A stretch of DNA of 64,000 bases from positions 1 through 64,000 of the forward strand of contig NZ_LNDJ01000085.1 in assembly GCF_001444505.1 (NCBI RefSeq), read 5' to 3'. Both the position numbers and the translations under genes were made by a program. The stretch is from Psychrobacter piscatorii (GTDB lineage Bacteria > Pseudomonadota > Gammaproteobacteria > Pseudomonadales > Moraxellaceae). Below the pieces are notes generated by a model that had not been told where the DNA came from, made no database searches, and saw only the letters and a program-made list of their open reading frames with translations. Shown one piece after another: positions 28,595 to 38,867 of the stretch (position 1 is the first letter of the stretch; every line of letters begins with the position of its first letter).

Positions 28595-29224
28595 ATGAGC
28601 CAATCTATACCTTTTGTCACTGACTCTGCCACACAAGCTGCAAACTGGCTTAAAGAAGCAAAGCTACTTGCATACCCAACAGAAAGCGTTTGGGGTATTG
28701 GTTGCGACCCTTATAACAAAGCCGCTGTGCAGCGTATCTTGGATATTAAACAACGTCCGCAAGCCAAAGGCATGATCGTCATTACCGATAGCGTAGAGCG
28801 TTTGTCACCTCTACTAGCCCCTTTAAATAATGCCCAGCGCCATCAAATTATCGATAGCTGGCAGTCAGATGTTAATGACGGCGAGCTACACAATCGCCAA
28901 GCGCATACTTGGTTATTACCCATTCCTCAGACACTTTCGACCACGATGCCCTCATGGATAATGGGTGAGCATCAGACCATTGCAGTCAGGGTCATCGCCC
29001 ATCCTATCATACGAGAACTGTGCCAACAGATGGTCAGCGCAAATAACCCATTTGGCTTCATTGTTTCGACTAGCTGCAACCCGTCAGGTCAAGCGCCTGC
29101 TAGCACCTTTGACACTGCCTATGGTTATTTCGGTGAGCAGATTGGCTATTTTCAGGCTGATACTCTAGGTTATATCTTACCCAGCCAAATCCGTGATGCA
29201 ACGACAGGCTCAGTCATTCGTTAG
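28595..29224 (+). CDS. tsaC: L-threonylcarbamoyladenylate synthase TsaC
   Basis: TsaC (YrdC/Sua5 family) makes threonylcarbamoyl-AMP for the t6A37 modification of ANN-decoding tRNAs. The 209-aa single-domain protein has the family start LLAYPTESVWGIGCDPYN, followed by KQRPQAKGMIVI, and STSCNPSGQAPAS near the C-terminus. The length fits short TsaC rather than the longer two-domain Sua5. It lies 123 bp after dprA; the dprA-tsaC order is common in gammaproteobacteria. Confidence 0.93.
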   Translation: MSQSIPFVTDSATQAANWLKEAKLLAYPTESVWGIGCDPYNKAAVQRILDIKQRPQAKGMIVITDSVERLSPLLAPLNNAQRHQIIDSWQSDVNDGELHNRQAHTWLLPIPQTLSTTMPSWIMGEHQTIAVRVIAHPIIRELCQQMVSANNPFGFIVSTSCNPSGQAPASTFDTAYGYFGEQIGYFQADTLGYILPSQIRDATTGSVIR

Positions 29225-29281
29225 TAGGCAATAAACGACCTTTCATACCATTATAGCCTAGTCTTTTGTACTGTCTTTTTT

Positions 29282-29470
29282 GTGCTGTCGCCATCGATAA
29301 ACCATATTTCACTAGCTGAAGGTTACTATAGTTATGGTTCTGTAGCCATAGCAAAATATACCGTCTCAGCGCTAGCTATCGCTAAACCCGTTTCCTTAGT
29401 TCCCGTTGCTTTACTAAAAGTATGTAAAAGTTATTTTGATAAAAACGACAAAAAAGTAGACGATAGTTAA
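29282..29470 (+). CDS. doubtful small ORF, possibly a gene remnant
   Basis: A GTG-initiated frame of 62 codons with a hydrophobic middle (TVSALAIAKPVSLVPVALLKV) and a lysine-rich end. The pattern recalls a small hydrophobic repeat-rich protein that normally starts with a signal peptide, which is missing here. There is no good ribosome binding site. It could be spurious or the tail of a decayed gene. Confidence 0.22.
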   Translation: MLSPSINHISLAEGYYSYGSVAIAKYTVSALAIAKPVSLVPVALLKVCKSYFDKNDKKVDDS

Positions 29471-29551
29471 AAGGAGCTGATTTTTATTGAGCGATGAATC
29501 TTTCAGCAATAGGTCATCGCTGCGATATTTGATGCACATAGGGAGTAGGGT

Positions 29552-30523
29552 ATGAAGGTTTTAATTAGTGGTGGCTCAGGGTTTTTGGGTAGTGCATTTA
29601 GCCAAGAGTTAATCGAACGGTATCGCACACAAGGTAAAGAGGTGATGATTACTTGGCTGACCAGAGATAGCAATCAAGCTCATCCTGATGACATTAATAT
29701 GATGACTTATGACGAGCTTAAAAAGTCTGACATGAGCTTTGATGTCATAATGAACTTAGCTGGCGCAGGTATTGCTGACGCGCGTTGGAGCGATGAGCGC
29801 AAAGAGCAATTAATAGCCAGTCGTATTAAGCCTACTCAATCGATATTAAGCTACATCGAACGTACTGCAACAAAGCCAAAACTAGTAGTCAGCGGCTCAG
29901 CAATCGGTTGGTACGGCACGCAAGGTGATAAGCCATTAACTGAACACAGCAGTTTTGAGACAGACTTTGCCCATCGCTTATGTGAGGAGTGGGAGAGCTT
30001 GGCGCTCAAAGCGACTGATTACGATGTCCCTGTCGCTATTGTACGAACAGGCGTTGTGATACATCCTGAAGGTGGTATGGTGGCAAAATTACTATTGCCA
30101 TTTAAGTTTGGCGTTGGCGGGCAGTTGGGTGGTGGTCAACAAATTATGAGCTGGATTAGCCGTGACGATTGGGTGGGGGCGGCGATTTTTATTATTGAGC
30201 AGCATCTTTTCAGTCAATTTGGTCATAAACAAAGAGTTTCAAATAACGATAATGTCATAGAGACAAGAAGTGATACGCCAGCCTTTGTCTATAATCTCAC
30301 GGCGCCCAATCCTGTGAGTAACCATACTTTTACTAAAACGCTTGGCTCATGGTTACATCGGCCGACACTTTTTACCTTGCCAGAGTTTTTACTCAAGCTC
30401 ATGTTTGGTGAGATGTCGACGCTACTAATAGATGGTCAAAAGGTGCTGCCACAAGCGCTATCAGATGCAGGTTACACATTCAAGCACGTGACACTCAAAC
30501 AAGCATTAGAGGATCAGAAGTAG
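29552..30523 (+). CDS. TIGR01777-family NAD-dependent epimerase
   Basis: This 323-aa protein belongs to the extended SDR family of YfcH/SDR39U1-type epimerases. It starts with the nucleotide-binding motif ISGGSGFLGSAF, has NLAGAGIADARWSDERKEQL and SGSAIGWYGTQGD, and ends with the DUF1731-type C-terminal domain (VLPQALSDAGYTFKHVTLKQAL). Length is normal for the family. The natural substrate is not known. GGGAG lies upstream of the ATG. A parS-like site follows the stop. Confidence 0.9.
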   Translation: MKVLISGGSGFLGSAFSQELIERYRTQGKEVMITWLTRDSNQAHPDDINMMTYDELKKSDMSFDVIMNLAGAGIADARWSDERKEQLIASRIKPTQSILSYIERTATKPKLVVSGSAIGWYGTQGDKPLTEHSSFETDFAHRLCEEWESLALKATDYDVPVAIVRTGVVIHPEGGMVAKLLLPFKFGVGGQLGGGQQIMSWISRDDWVGAAIFIIEQHLFSQFGHKQRVSNNDNVIETRSDTPAFVYNLTAPNPVSNHTFTKTLGSWLHRPTLFTLPEFLLKLMFGEMSTLLIDGQKVLPQALSDAGYTFKHVTLKQALEDQK

Positions 30524-30535
30524 TTACATCATGAT

Positions 30536-30551
30536 TGTTTCATGTGAAACA
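30536..30551. promoter_or_regulatory. parS-like site 10
   Basis: TGTTTCATGTGAAACA, one central mismatch to parS, lies between the epimerase and phosphoesterase genes, about 20 kb from oriC. It is the farthest copy I found. Confidence 0.72.
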
Positions 30552-30609
30552 TAAGAAGGTCTGCTTGTATTAAAATTCACTAGATTGTATTTCTGTCTAA
30601 GGGCAATCC

Positions 30610-31746
30610 ATGCGTTACGCATTTTTCATCACCATTTTTTTGCTCTTGCAGCTGTTTAGTGCGGGCGCTGCTCTAAGCTTACAGTGGTGGTTACAGCCTT
30701 GGATCACGCCAACGCTTCAGATCGCTATATGGTCTGCTATATTTATTATTACTAATGGATTGTTGATATTAAGTATCAAAAGAGTATTTGCCAATAGCTA
30801 CCGCTGGGTTAGCGGTTGGATGTTGGTTATGCATTTTATGCTGCTCACGGCATTGCTGATAAGCCTATTCTATGGTGGATACTGGCTAGTAACATCACTC
30901 TTAGGCGCCTCGTCATATGAATCTAATATGATTTTTATTGGCCTACGAGCGCTTGCATTGGTGATATTCTTAGGGTTGTTCGGTTTCGCATTATATAGTG
31001 CTTATGTGCCAGTCGTACGTAAGCTGTCCATTAGTATCAACAAACCGCTCGCTAAACCACTGCGCATAGCGGTCGCGAGTGACCTGCATCTAGGACGACT
31101 ATTTGGCGTAGCAGCGATAGATAGGTTGAACCGTCTAATGATTGACTCGCAGGCTGATATGCTGCTTATGCCAGGCGATATCATGGATGACAATACAGAC
31201 GCATTTAATAGCTATAATATGGCGAAAAACTTAGCTGAGCTATGCAGTAGCCTGCCATACGGCGTCTATGCAACATTGGGTAATCATGATTTGTATGGGC
31301 ACGAACAGCCAATCAGCCAAGCGTTAGTCGATGCAGGCGTACATTTATTAAATGATGACGTGTTTGGTATCGAACATGAGGGTCAGCCTATATGGCTGGT
31401 TGGACGTTTTGATAATCATAAACGCCAGCGTGTCGCGACAACTGACCTGCTCGCGAACGTCGATACTTCACAGCCAGTGATACTGCTGGATCATAGACCA
31501 AGCGATATTGATGAGCACAGCCAGTTGCCAATCGATCTACAGGTATCAGGACACACTCACAATGGACAAGTATTCCCCGCCAACTTTATCGTGAGCGCCA
31601 TCAACCGATTAGGCTATGGGTATGAGGCCATTGGCAGAGGACATTTTGTGGTGTCCTCGGGTTATGGCTTTTGGGGTATTCCGTTTCGATTGGGCTCACG
31701 TTCAGAGATTTGGTTAATTACCGTTTCTGGTCATACTAATAAATAG
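30610..31746 (+). CDS. membrane-anchored metallophosphoesterase
   Basis: The 378-aa protein has an N-terminal membrane region of about four helices (about 1-135) followed by a calcineurin-like phosphoesterase domain. The metal-binding motifs are in order: SDLHLGR, GDIMDDN, GNHDLYG and SGHTHNGQ. This matches the YkuE/YaeI-type group, some members of which act on lipid phosphates such as UDP-diacylglucosamine; the substrate here is not deducible. The active domain should face the cytoplasm or membrane surface. Confidence 0.88.
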   Translation: MRYAFFITIFLLLQLFSAGAALSLQWWLQPWITPTLQIAIWSAIFIITNGLLILSIKRVFANSYRWVSGWMLVMHFMLLTALLISLFYGGYWLVTSLLGASSYESNMIFIGLRALALVIFLGLFGFALYSAYVPVVRKLSISINKPLAKPLRIAVASDLHLGRLFGVAAIDRLNRLMIDSQADMLLMPGDIMDDNTDAFNSYNMAKNLAELCSSLPYGVYATLGNHDLYGHEQPISQALVDAGVHLLNDDVFGIEHEGQPIWLVGRFDNHKRQRVATTDLLANVDTSQPVILLDHRPSDIDEHSQLPIDLQVSGHTHNGQVFPANFIVSAINRLGYGYEAIGRGHFVVSSGYGFWGIPFRLGSRSEIWLITVSGHTNK

Positions 31747-31763
31747 CTAGTTCCAGCTAACCG

Positions 31764-33158
31764 CTATGCCACGAGCCGCGATCTTGTACTAATAACATCA
31801 CGGACGAAGCCGCCAAAACCATGAATAATATTTTTTGTTTCCTGCCCAAGTTTTTGATGCACGCTCATAAAATGAATAAAGCCGTGCGGTGCGCCCAGCA
31901 CAGTATGGGTCTCAACAGGGACTTTATAACTCTTTAGCTGTTTGGCATAAGCAAATGCCTCATCACGCAATACATCGAGTTCAGCGGCGATGATATAGGT
32001 GGGACATACTTTGCTGTTATCACCAAGCATTGGCGAATTGAGTATATGTATGCGTGGCAATGGACTATTCTCAAGACAAGCGGCATCAAATACTGCCACA
32101 TCAGCGTGATCCAATAGCAGGCCTTCACCATACAGCTCCCAACTCGGATAATCTGTCTCGATATCAGTCACAGGATACAGCGGCATCTGTGCTAGCGGCG
32201 CAGGTAGCTTCTTTAATAGATCAAACATTTTCTGACCATCTGCACCCAAATCTAACCAAGCGTTTTCGTTTGGTGCGGTGAGTTGCTGTGCAATCAAGGT
32301 AGAAAGGCCACCACCTGCGCTATCGCCTGCAAGAACGATGCGTGACGGTAAGGCACCTAAGGTATGGCAATGCTCAGCCAACCAAGCATAAGCGGTGATA
32401 CAGTCTTTTAACGCAGCGGGTGCAGGACACTCAGGAGCTAAGCGATAATCCACACTGATCACGGGCCAACCAGTCTGCTCACAGACTGCGTGACAGAACT
32501 CGTGATGTGTATCGACATTACCGATACAAAACCCACCACCATGAAAAAACAACATGGCTGTTTGGTCAGGGTTATGAGCACGTCTTTTTTTAGCGCCAAT
32601 ACTCTTGGTACCTGCCTGATAGCAGCGAATGGTCATATCGCCATCATCTGCGTTGGCTATGGTTTTATCTTCCCAATTGACAGGTGTTTTACCCTTTTTG
32701 ATAAAAGGTTTGATGTTACTTAGCATACTGCCACCTGCTTGGTGCCATACGCTTGGTGCTTGCATCGCCACCGCATCCGCAGCAAACCTTTCACGGAGTT
32801 CATGCATGGGCGTCAGCTCTAATGGCGTCTTAAGATGACTATTCACCGCGAGGATCAGGCGCAAATGAGCATTGGCGTGCAGATATTGTTTTGAGTGAGG
32901 CCCTTTTAAGTAACCAATCAAACCTTCTAATACTGGTGTTGGTAGATAGCCAAGACCTTTCATCGCATAGTGCAGAGTGTGTGGTTGGCAATGTGTCATT
33001 GGGTTATAACTGAGCATTTTTTCTTTGACGCTCAAACGCTTTTTTTGTACCCCGTTGTCTTTCACTTCACCAACCATCTCATCGTTCGACGCCAAATGCA
33101 GCGCCATCAATGTTTTATTCAGTAAGGTATTGATTGATGATACTGTTGAATTAGACAT
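31764..33158 (-). CDS. alpha/beta-hydrolase esterase (HSL family)
   Basis: This 464-aa protein has a C-terminal alpha/beta-hydrolase domain of the hormone-sensitive-lipase group: oxyanion motif FFHGGGFCIG, YRLAPECPAPAA, nucleophile motif GDSAGGG, and the acid/histidine region ELDVLRDEAF...GAPHGFIHF. The N-terminal 170 residues are a less recognisable cap region. The frame opens at 33170, but the ATG at 33158 has GAGAG at the right distance, so I use it. It is probably a lipase or esterase for short- to medium-chain acyl esters. It is transcribed alone, opposite to grpE-dnaK. Confidence 0.87.
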   Translation of the reverse strand: MSNSTVSSINTLLNKTLMALHLASNDEMVGEVKDNGVQKKRLSVKEKMLSYNPMTHCQPHTLHYAMKGLGYLPTPVLEGLIGYLKGPHSKQYLHANAHLRLILAVNSHLKTPLELTPMHELRERFAADAVAMQAPSVWHQAGGSMLSNIKPFIKKGKTPVNWEDKTIANADDGDMTIRCYQAGTKSIGAKKRRAHNPDQTAMLFFHGGGFCIGNVDTHHEFCHAVCEQTGWPVISVDYRLAPECPAPAALKDCITAYAWLAEHCHTLGALPSRIVLAGDSAGGGLSTLIAQQLTAPNENAWLDLGADGQKMFDLLKKLPAPLAQMPLYPVTDIETDYPSWELYGEGLLLDHADVAVFDAACLENSPLPRIHILNSPMLGDNSKVCPTYIIAAELDVLRDEAFAYAKQLKSYKVPVETHTVLGAPHGFIHFMSVHQKLGQETKNIIHGFGGFVRDVISTRSRLVA

Positions 33159-33170
33159 AATATCTCTCAT

Positions 33171-33607
33171 AACTGTTTTTGGGTGTTTACTGTTACACCA
33201 GCGTACACTTTAAGATAAGGAATAATATTTGTAGCAATAATAAGGCAGTAGTGCGTAAAACAGGGTGTTATTTAGTAATGGCGTGGGTAGCAACGGTAAC
33301 CTATTTAGAGTAATTGACGGTTTTTTGTACGTTTTGTTAACGTATATTGAGACCAGTTGACACAGAGAAAAAATTCTGAGTACTTGTTTTAAAGAAAGAT
33401 CTAACCATATTTGTCGTAAATGCGAAAAATTCCTTTACTTTAGGCTTGAAATTTATACTTACTACCTTTATCAAGCAGCTATTAGAGCGTATTAATAAAA
33501 AAAATGAGTGATAACCGTTAAGTATCTGATAAAGGCCTGATACAGCCAGCGATTGGCTGATTTATTGTGTCTTATCTCAACTATTATTGACATTCCAAGG
33601 AGCTATC
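33171..33607. other. divergent gap upstream of grpE
   Basis: This gap separates the leftward esterase from grpE. CTTGAA at 33445-33450 followed after about 14 bp by CCTTTA is a weak sigma-32-like pair. TTGACA at 33357-33362 lacks a good -10 box at the right spacing. I see nothing else. Confidence 0.35.
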
Positions 33608-34207
33608 ATGAGAGAGCAAAATACCAACCAAGAAAACTTTGATCAAACAGTGGCACATGACAATGTTGATCACAAAGACAGCATCTTAGAAGAAACCATG
33701 AACGAGTTTGATCCACAGAACAACTCAGGTGAAGAAGCCACCATCGAAAACGAGATCGATCTTGATACGTTCAAAGCGCGTATCGCTGAGTTAGAAGGTG
33801 AAGTGAAGCAAGCCAAAGAAAGCACTGCTCGCGCCAACGCTGAAGCTTACAATGCACAAAAGCGCGCCGAGCAAGAAGCGGATAAGAGCAAAAAATTCGC
33901 TCTTCAAAAATTTGCAAAAGAGCTACTCGATATCGTCGATAACTTAGAGCGCGCTATCGAAAACGCAGACGCGAATGACCCAGTCGCTGAAGGGGTGCAA
34001 TTAACTCACAAAGCATTGGTCTCTGTACTTACACGTCACGGCGTAGAAGTGGTCGATCCAGAAGGTGAGAAATTCAACGCTGATTTCCATGAAGCAGTGG
34101 GTATCGATCCAGAAGCAGAAGCTGACACCGTCGGTACAGTCCTACAAAAAGGCTATAGCTTAAACGGTCGTCTACTACGTCCAGCCATGGTACGTGTTGG
34201 TCAATAA
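33608..34207 (+). CDS. grpE: nucleotide exchange factor GrpE
   Basis: GrpE releases ADP from DnaK. The frame is open from a TTG at 33587, but the ATG at 33608 follows AAGGAG at the correct spacing, giving 199 aa. The acidic disordered N-terminus is followed by a long coiled coil (about 55-105, IAELEGEVKQAKESTARANAEAYNAQKR as its start) and the C-terminal beta domain with VEVVDPEGEKFNADFHEAV. dnaK follows after 183 bp. Confidence 0.95.
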   Translation: MREQNTNQENFDQTVAHDNVDHKDSILEETMNEFDPQNNSGEEATIENEIDLDTFKARIAELEGEVKQAKESTARANAEAYNAQKRAEQEADKSKKFALQKFAKELLDIVDNLERAIENADANDPVAEGVQLTHKALVSVLTRHGVEVVDPEGEKFNADFHEAVGIDPEAEADTVGTVLQKGYSLNGRLLRPAMVRVGQ

Positions 34208-34287
34208 TATTTTTGGGGCTAAACCCTACTAATATGAAGGTTTTTCACAAAAAATCACATGAAAGACTGTTTTTGCTTGATTATCGC

Positions 34288-34318
34288 CTTGAAAAATACA
34301 ACAAGCAAACCGATATAT
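34288..34318 (+). promoter_or_regulatory. sigma-32-like promoter of dnaK
   Basis: CTTGAAA (34288-34294), a 15-bp spacer, then CCGATATA (from 34310) closely follows the heat-shock consensus CTTGAAA / CCCATNTA. It lies about 75 bp before the dnaK start, so dnaK can be induced apart from grpE. Confidence 0.55.
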
Positions 34319-34390
34319 AGCAACAAGTGACCGACTACGGTCTGGATAAATAAGTATTTATAGTTAAAAATAAATTAGGAGCAATTGATT

Positions 34391-36331
34391 ATGGGTAAAG
34401 TAATTGGTATTGATTTAGGTACGACTAACTCGTGTGTAGCAGTAATGGAAGGTGACAAAGTTAAAGTCATTGAAAATGCTGAAGGTACGCGTACCACACC
34501 ATCAATCGTCGCTTATAAAGATGACGAAACATTGGTTGGTCAGTCAGCTAAGCGTCAAGCGGTCACCAATCCAAGCAACACTTTGTTTGCGATTAAGCGT
34601 TTAATCGGTCGTCGTTTTGATGACAAAGTCGTGCAAAAAGATATCGGTATGGTACCTTACAAAATCGCTAAAGCAGACAACGGCGATGCGTGGGTAGAAA
34701 TCAACGGTAAAAAGCTTGCACCACCACAGGTTTCTGCTGAAATCTTGAAAAAAATGAAAAAAACAGCAGAAGACTATCTTGGTGAGAGCGTGACTGAGGC
34801 AGTTGTAACCGTACCTGCTTACTTCAATGACTCACAGCGTCAAGCAACCAAAGATGCGGGTAAAATTGCAGGTCTTGATGTAAAACGCATCATCAATGAG
34901 CCAACTGCTGCGGCACTTGCTTATGGTATGGACAAAAAGCAAGGCGATAGCACCGTTGCTGTATATGATTTGGGTGGTGGTACTTTCGATATCTCAATTA
35001 TCGAAATCGCAGACGTCGATGGCGAGCAACAGTTCGAAGTACTAGCAACCAACGGAGATACGTTCCTAGGTGGTGAAGACTTTGATTCAGCATTGATCGA
35101 TTTCTTAGTGGCTGAATTCAAAAAAGAGCAAGACGTTAACCTAAAAGGTGACTCTCTTGCGATGCAGCGTCTAAAAGAAGCGGCTGAAAAAGCGAAGATT
35201 GAGCTATCAAGTGCACAAAGCACTGAAGTGAACTTGCCTTATATTACTGCTGATAGCAGTGGTCCTAAGCATTTGGTTGTGACCATCAGTCGCTCAAAAC
35301 TAGAGAGCTTAACGGAAGAGTTAGTACAGCGCACCATGGGCCCTTGTAAAACTGCCCTTGAAGATGCTGGCCTAAAAATTGGCGATATCAACGATGTAAT
35401 CTTGGTTGGTGGTCAGACGCGTATGCCACTAGTACAACAAAAAGTACAAGAGTTCTTTGGTCAAGAGCCACGTAAAGACGTGAACCCTGATGAAGCTGTG
35501 GCAGCTGGTGCGGCAATCCAAGGCGCGGTATTGTCTGGTGATAAAACTGACGTATTGCTACTTGATGTGACGCCATTGACGCTAGGTATCGAAACGATGG
35601 GCGGTGTTATGACGCCAGTTATCGAGAAAAACACCATGATTCCTACCAAGAAATCACAGGTATTCTCAACCGCTGAAGACAACCAGCCAGCAGTAACGAT
35701 TCAGGTATATCAAGGTGAGCGTAAAATCGCTAACCAAAACAAACTGCTTGGTCGTTTTGACTTGACGGATATCCCACCAGCACCACGTGGCTTACCACAA
35801 ATCGAAGTGTCTTTTGACATCAACGCTGATGGTATCATGAACATCTCAGCAACTGATAAAGGTACTGGTAAAGCACAAAGCATCCAGATCAAGGCGGATT
35901 CTGGCTTGTCGGACGAAGAAGTCGAGCAAATGGTTCGTGATGCAGAGGCTAATGCTGCTGAAGATGAGAAGTTCGCTAACTTAGCGCAAGTTCGTAACGA
36001 AGCAGATGGTCGTATCCATGCCGTACAAAAAGCGCTGAAAGAAGCAGAAGATAAAGTCACTGATGAAGAAAAATCAACAGTAGAGTCTGCGATCACTGAG
36101 CTTGAAGCGGCGGCGAAAGAAGACGACCATGACGAAATCAAAGCCAAGCTTGAAGCGCTAGACAATGCATTCTTGCCAGTTAGCCAGAAGATTTATGCTG
36201 ACAGCGGCGCAGGTAGCGAGGGTATGGATCCAAGCCAGTTCCAACAAGGTGCTGACGCTACTGGTAGCAACCAAGCGGATGACGACGTTGTTGATGCTGA
36301 GTTTACTGAAGTAGACGAAGACAAAAAGTAA
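34391..36331 (+). CDS. dnaK: molecular chaperone DnaK (Hsp70)
   Basis: DnaK is the main Hsp70 ATP-dependent chaperone. The frame is open from 34385, but AGGAG precedes the ATG at 34391 ([21 protein letters not shown]), giving 646 aa. The ATPase domain carries [13 protein letters not shown] and VGGQTRMP. The linker [16 protein letters not shown] and the substrate-binding domain follow, and the C-terminus ends in the acidic [10 protein letters not shown]. Length and motifs are canonical. A strong terminator follows. dnaJ is not in the window. Confidence 0.98.
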   Translation: MGKVIGIDLGTTNSCVAVMEGDKVKVIENAEGTRTTPSIVAYKDDETLVGQSAKRQAVTNPSNTLFAIKRLIGRRFDDKVVQKDIGMVPYKIAKADNGDAWVEINGKKLAPPQVSAEILKKMKKTAEDYLGESVTEAVVTVPAYFNDSQRQATKDAGKIAGLDVKRIINEPTAAALAYGMDKKQGDSTVAVYDLGGGTFDISIIEIADVDGEQQFEVLATNGDTFLGGEDFDSALIDFLVAEFKKEQDVNLKGDSLAMQRLKEAAEKAKIELSSAQSTEVNLPYITADSSGPKHLVVTISRSKLESLTEELVQRTMGPCKTALEDAGLKIGDINDVILVGGQTRMPLVQQKVQEFFGQEPRKDVNPDEAVAAGAAIQGAVLSGDKTDVLLLDVTPLTLGIETMGGVMTPVIEKNTMIPTKKSQVFSTAEDNQPAVTIQVYQGERKIANQNKLLGRFDLTDIPPAPRGLPQIEVSFDINADGIMNISATDKGTGKAQSIQIKADSGLSDEEVEQMVRDAEANAAEDEKFANLAQVRNEADGRIHAVQKALKEAEDKVTDEEKSTVESAITELEAAAKEDDHDEIKAKLEALDNAFLPVSQKIYADSGAGSEGMDPSQFQQGADATGSNQADDDVVDAEFTEVDEDKK

Positions 36332-36390
36332 GCAATTACTTGATGTTCAAGGCTGATTTAATCGTTAATTAGATTAAATTAGCTAGATCA

Positions 36391-36421
36391 AAAAAACGCA
36401 TCTTTCGAGATGCGTTTTTTT
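36391..36421. terminator. bidirectional terminator dnaK/bioC
   Basis: A perfect 13-bp stem: the left arm 36391-36403 contains ACGCATCT, the loop is TTCG (36404-36407), and the right arm 36408-36420 is AGATGCGTTTTTT. A and T runs on both sides serve convergent dnaK and bioC. Confidence 0.9.
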
Positions 36422-36458
36422 ATGCCTGATATTTAAGTATATATTTTCAAGCGTGCCA

Positions 36459-37301
36459 TTATGGCAAACGCGCATCAATCATTAGTACGTCATAAGTCAG
36501 ATACACGCAAGGTTGACCGTCCTCATCTATGCCCGAAAATTGCTGCCAATAATCATGCTCGAATGCTTGCAAGCGGGTTTTGGTCCAGACAAAAGGCTGT
36601 GTGTTAGATGTTTGTTCACCAATCGTTTGCTTGCCACAGGTTTGATTGCTATCTATTTGATTGGTAGACACACCTGTCATCTTCATATGTTTGAGCACAT
36701 CATAAGGCTGGGCGAATGGCACATTGAAACGCTGTGTTGATAGCTTTATGTGTTGAAATCCCGCTTGATCTAGCGCTGATTGCCATTCACTAATATCTGG
36801 ATAATGCAGTCCTTGTCCTGTTAGGGTTTTTATTTGCAAGAAATTATCTGGGGTAAAGGTGCTTAGTAATAATTGTCCATTAGGTTTTAGCCGTGAGGCT
36901 GACTGTGCAATAAAGCTAAGTGGATTGTCAAACCACTGAATCGCATTGGCACTGATGACTAAGCTATGCTCACCGCCTAAATCCGTGGTTTCCGCATCGC
37001 CAATAAGGATTTGTGCTTGTGGCAACAATTCCTGTAAATGAGTGGCTTGCTGCTCACATAACTCGTTGATAGACCATCGCTCACTTTGTACATATGTTGC
37101 CAGTAGCTGCGTTAGTTGTCCCGTGCCTGCACCGACCTCAAGCACACTGTCTTGATTGGTATTATCGATAGCCATTAATAAGTGCTGACAAACCTGCTGC
37201 TGAATATGAGCATGTTTATCGTACTGACTGGCTTGAGAAAAATGCCGCGCAATGGTCTGCTTGCGGGCACTTAGCTCAGAAGTAGTGAGGGGATGTTCCA
37301 T
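36459..37301 (-). CDS. bioC: malonyl-ACP O-methyltransferase BioC
   Basis: BioC methylates malonyl-ACP so that fatty-acid enzymes can build the pimelate chain of biotin. The frame is open from 37385, but the ATG at 37301 gives the typical start (SARKQTIARHFSQASQYDKHAHIQQQV), 280 aa. The SAM motif is VLEVGAGTGQLTQLL, followed by SANAIQWFDNP. There is a polar insertion of about 25 residues near the C-terminus (NQIDSNQTCGKQTIGEQ). It lies 50 bp after bioF, in the same direction, as a biotin operon fragment. bioA, bioB, bioD and bioH are not in the window. Confidence 0.88.
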   Translation of the reverse strand: MEHPLTTSELSARKQTIARHFSQASQYDKHAHIQQQVCQHLLMAIDNTNQDSVLEVGAGTGQLTQLLATYVQSERWSINELCEQQATHLQELLPQAQILIGDAETTDLGGEHSLVISANAIQWFDNPLSFIAQSASRLKPNGQLLLSTFTPDNFLQIKTLTGQGLHYPDISEWQSALDQAGFQHIKLSTQRFNVPFAQPYDVLKHMKMTGVSTNQIDSNQTCGKQTIGEQTSNTQPFVWTKTRLQAFEHDYWQQFSGIDEDGQPCVYLTYDVLMIDARLP

Positions 37302-37351
37302 AATCGTTCTTTCACATAAAAGTTTATAATGAGCATCAAAAACTGCTATCG

Positions 37352-38584
37352 TCATATGGATAATTGCATGATTAGGCGCTCGCACTCAGCATGGGTAATG
37401 GCTGCGTTGAGTACCAAGCGAATACGTGACGTATTAGTAGGAACGGTCGGTGGCCTGATAGGCAGCGCGTAAAATCCAGCGTCTTGGAGTTGTTTTGCCT
37501 TTGTCATCGTACGAGCATTATCACCTAAAATATAAGGCACAATGGGTGACTCGTAAATAGGATCTTTTGCTGCCGATGCCACGCGATATTCAGGGCTAAT
37601 GGCTTGGCTCAGTTGTAATGAAATCTGCGCCAAATGCTGTCGCCGCGTCTGTAGCTGTGGCATTTTTGCCAAAATAAACCGTGTCCAAGCATGATTGATT
37701 GGTGGCAACGCGGTACTAAAAATCAGCGGACGCATCTGATTGATGAGCCATGATTTGACCACCTCATCACATAGAATATAAGCGCCAACCGAGGCAAACG
37801 CTTTACCAAACGTACCCACTAGGTAGTCAATCTCAGTGAGCGTATCTGTTTCTTCGGCTAACCCTAATCCTTGCGCGCCAAGGACACCGACGGCATGGGC
37901 TTCATCGACATACAGCTCAATACGACTGTCAGTGGCTTTTAGCTTAACTAAAGCGGGTAGATCAGCACGATTCCCGTCCATGCTAAAAATACTTTCGGTG
38001 ACGATGATGATACGCTCCACATCCTCCTCAACCTGCGCGAGCATAGTAGCCAAATGCGCATAATCATTGTGTCGATAGCGGCGATACAGACAGCGTTTGC
38101 TTTCGCTGAGTCTAATACCATCAATCATACTGGCATGTACCAGCTTGTCTGCCAAAATAACCGTCTTCACTGGTAGTGCAGTCAATGCAGGTAAGATCCC
38201 GATATTGGCGTGGTAGCCACTATTTAATACCAACGCAGATTTCGTCGCGGTTTGATTTATTCCAGCTGCGGTTTCATACCACGCTTGTAGCTCATCCTCT
38301 AACGCCTGTAGCTGTGTATCATTGCCAGTTAATAGACGCGATGATGTTGCGCTCATTTTGGGCAAACAGTCCATTGATTGCTGAATAAATTCAAAAAACT
38401 CACGCTGCAACTCAGCATCACTGCCCAAACCTAGATAATCGTTGCTAGCGATATTTAATAGGGTATTGTCATCAGCGATTACATACCGTCCGTGGTGTTC
38501 GATATCTGGTAATTTGCGATACTGCTGTTTATCTTTGAGTTGTAAGAGCGCAGTTTGTAGCTGCGCGTCGATAAAAGCTGACAT
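37352..38584 (-). CDS. bioF: 8-amino-7-oxononanoate synthase BioF
   Basis: BioF condenses pimeloyl-ACP with alanine, a PLP-dependent step of biotin synthesis. The frame is open from 38710, but the ATG at 38584 has AAGGACGG upstream and begins MSAFIDAQLQTALLQLKD (410 aa). Key features are NDYLGLGSD, LNSGYHANIG, the PLP-contacting DEAHAVGVLG and the lysine in TFGKAFASVG. Length is slightly above E. coli BioF (384 aa). It is followed by bioC. Confidence 0.94.
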   Translation of the reverse strand: MSAFIDAQLQTALLQLKDKQQYRKLPDIEHHGRYVIADDNTLLNIASNDYLGLGSDAELQREFFEFIQQSMDCLPKMSATSSRLLTGNDTQLQALEDELQAWYETAAGINQTATKSALVLNSGYHANIGILPALTALPVKTVILADKLVHASMIDGIRLSESKRCLYRRYRHNDYAHLATMLAQVEEDVERIIIVTESIFSMDGNRADLPALVKLKATDSRIELYVDEAHAVGVLGAQGLGLAEETDTLTEIDYLVGTFGKAFASVGAYILCDEVVKSWLINQMRPLIFSTALPPINHAWTRFILAKMPQLQTRRQHLAQISLQLSQAISPEYRVASAAKDPIYESPIVPYILGDNARTMTKAKQLQDAGFYALPIRPPTVPTNTSRIRLVLNAAITHAECERLIMQLSI

Positions 38585-38867
38585 GCAGAGCCGTCCTTTT
38601 TCTTTATTCGTCAGTATATGCGGAATACAATGAGTAGGGATTATTGCACAAAAACGGGATGTGTAACAAAAAGTTTCATATATCAGCCTTTGTAACCCGA
38701 GCACTGACAAATGCTTTCAAATCTTAACTCTCATACCATTAAACACTGACAGAGTGTCTGAAATAGTTTGTTACTATGTACCCATCGTTAGCAAACAAGG
38801 CGATACGGCCAAATGGTCAATACAACTAAATAACTTGTTTGTCCAAATTTACTTGAAGGAGCTAATA

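Noticed and set aside
29282-29470. Confident annotation of the 62-codon frame after tsaC
   Set aside because: GTG start, no ribosome binding site and no clear homolog; kept only as a doubtful feature.
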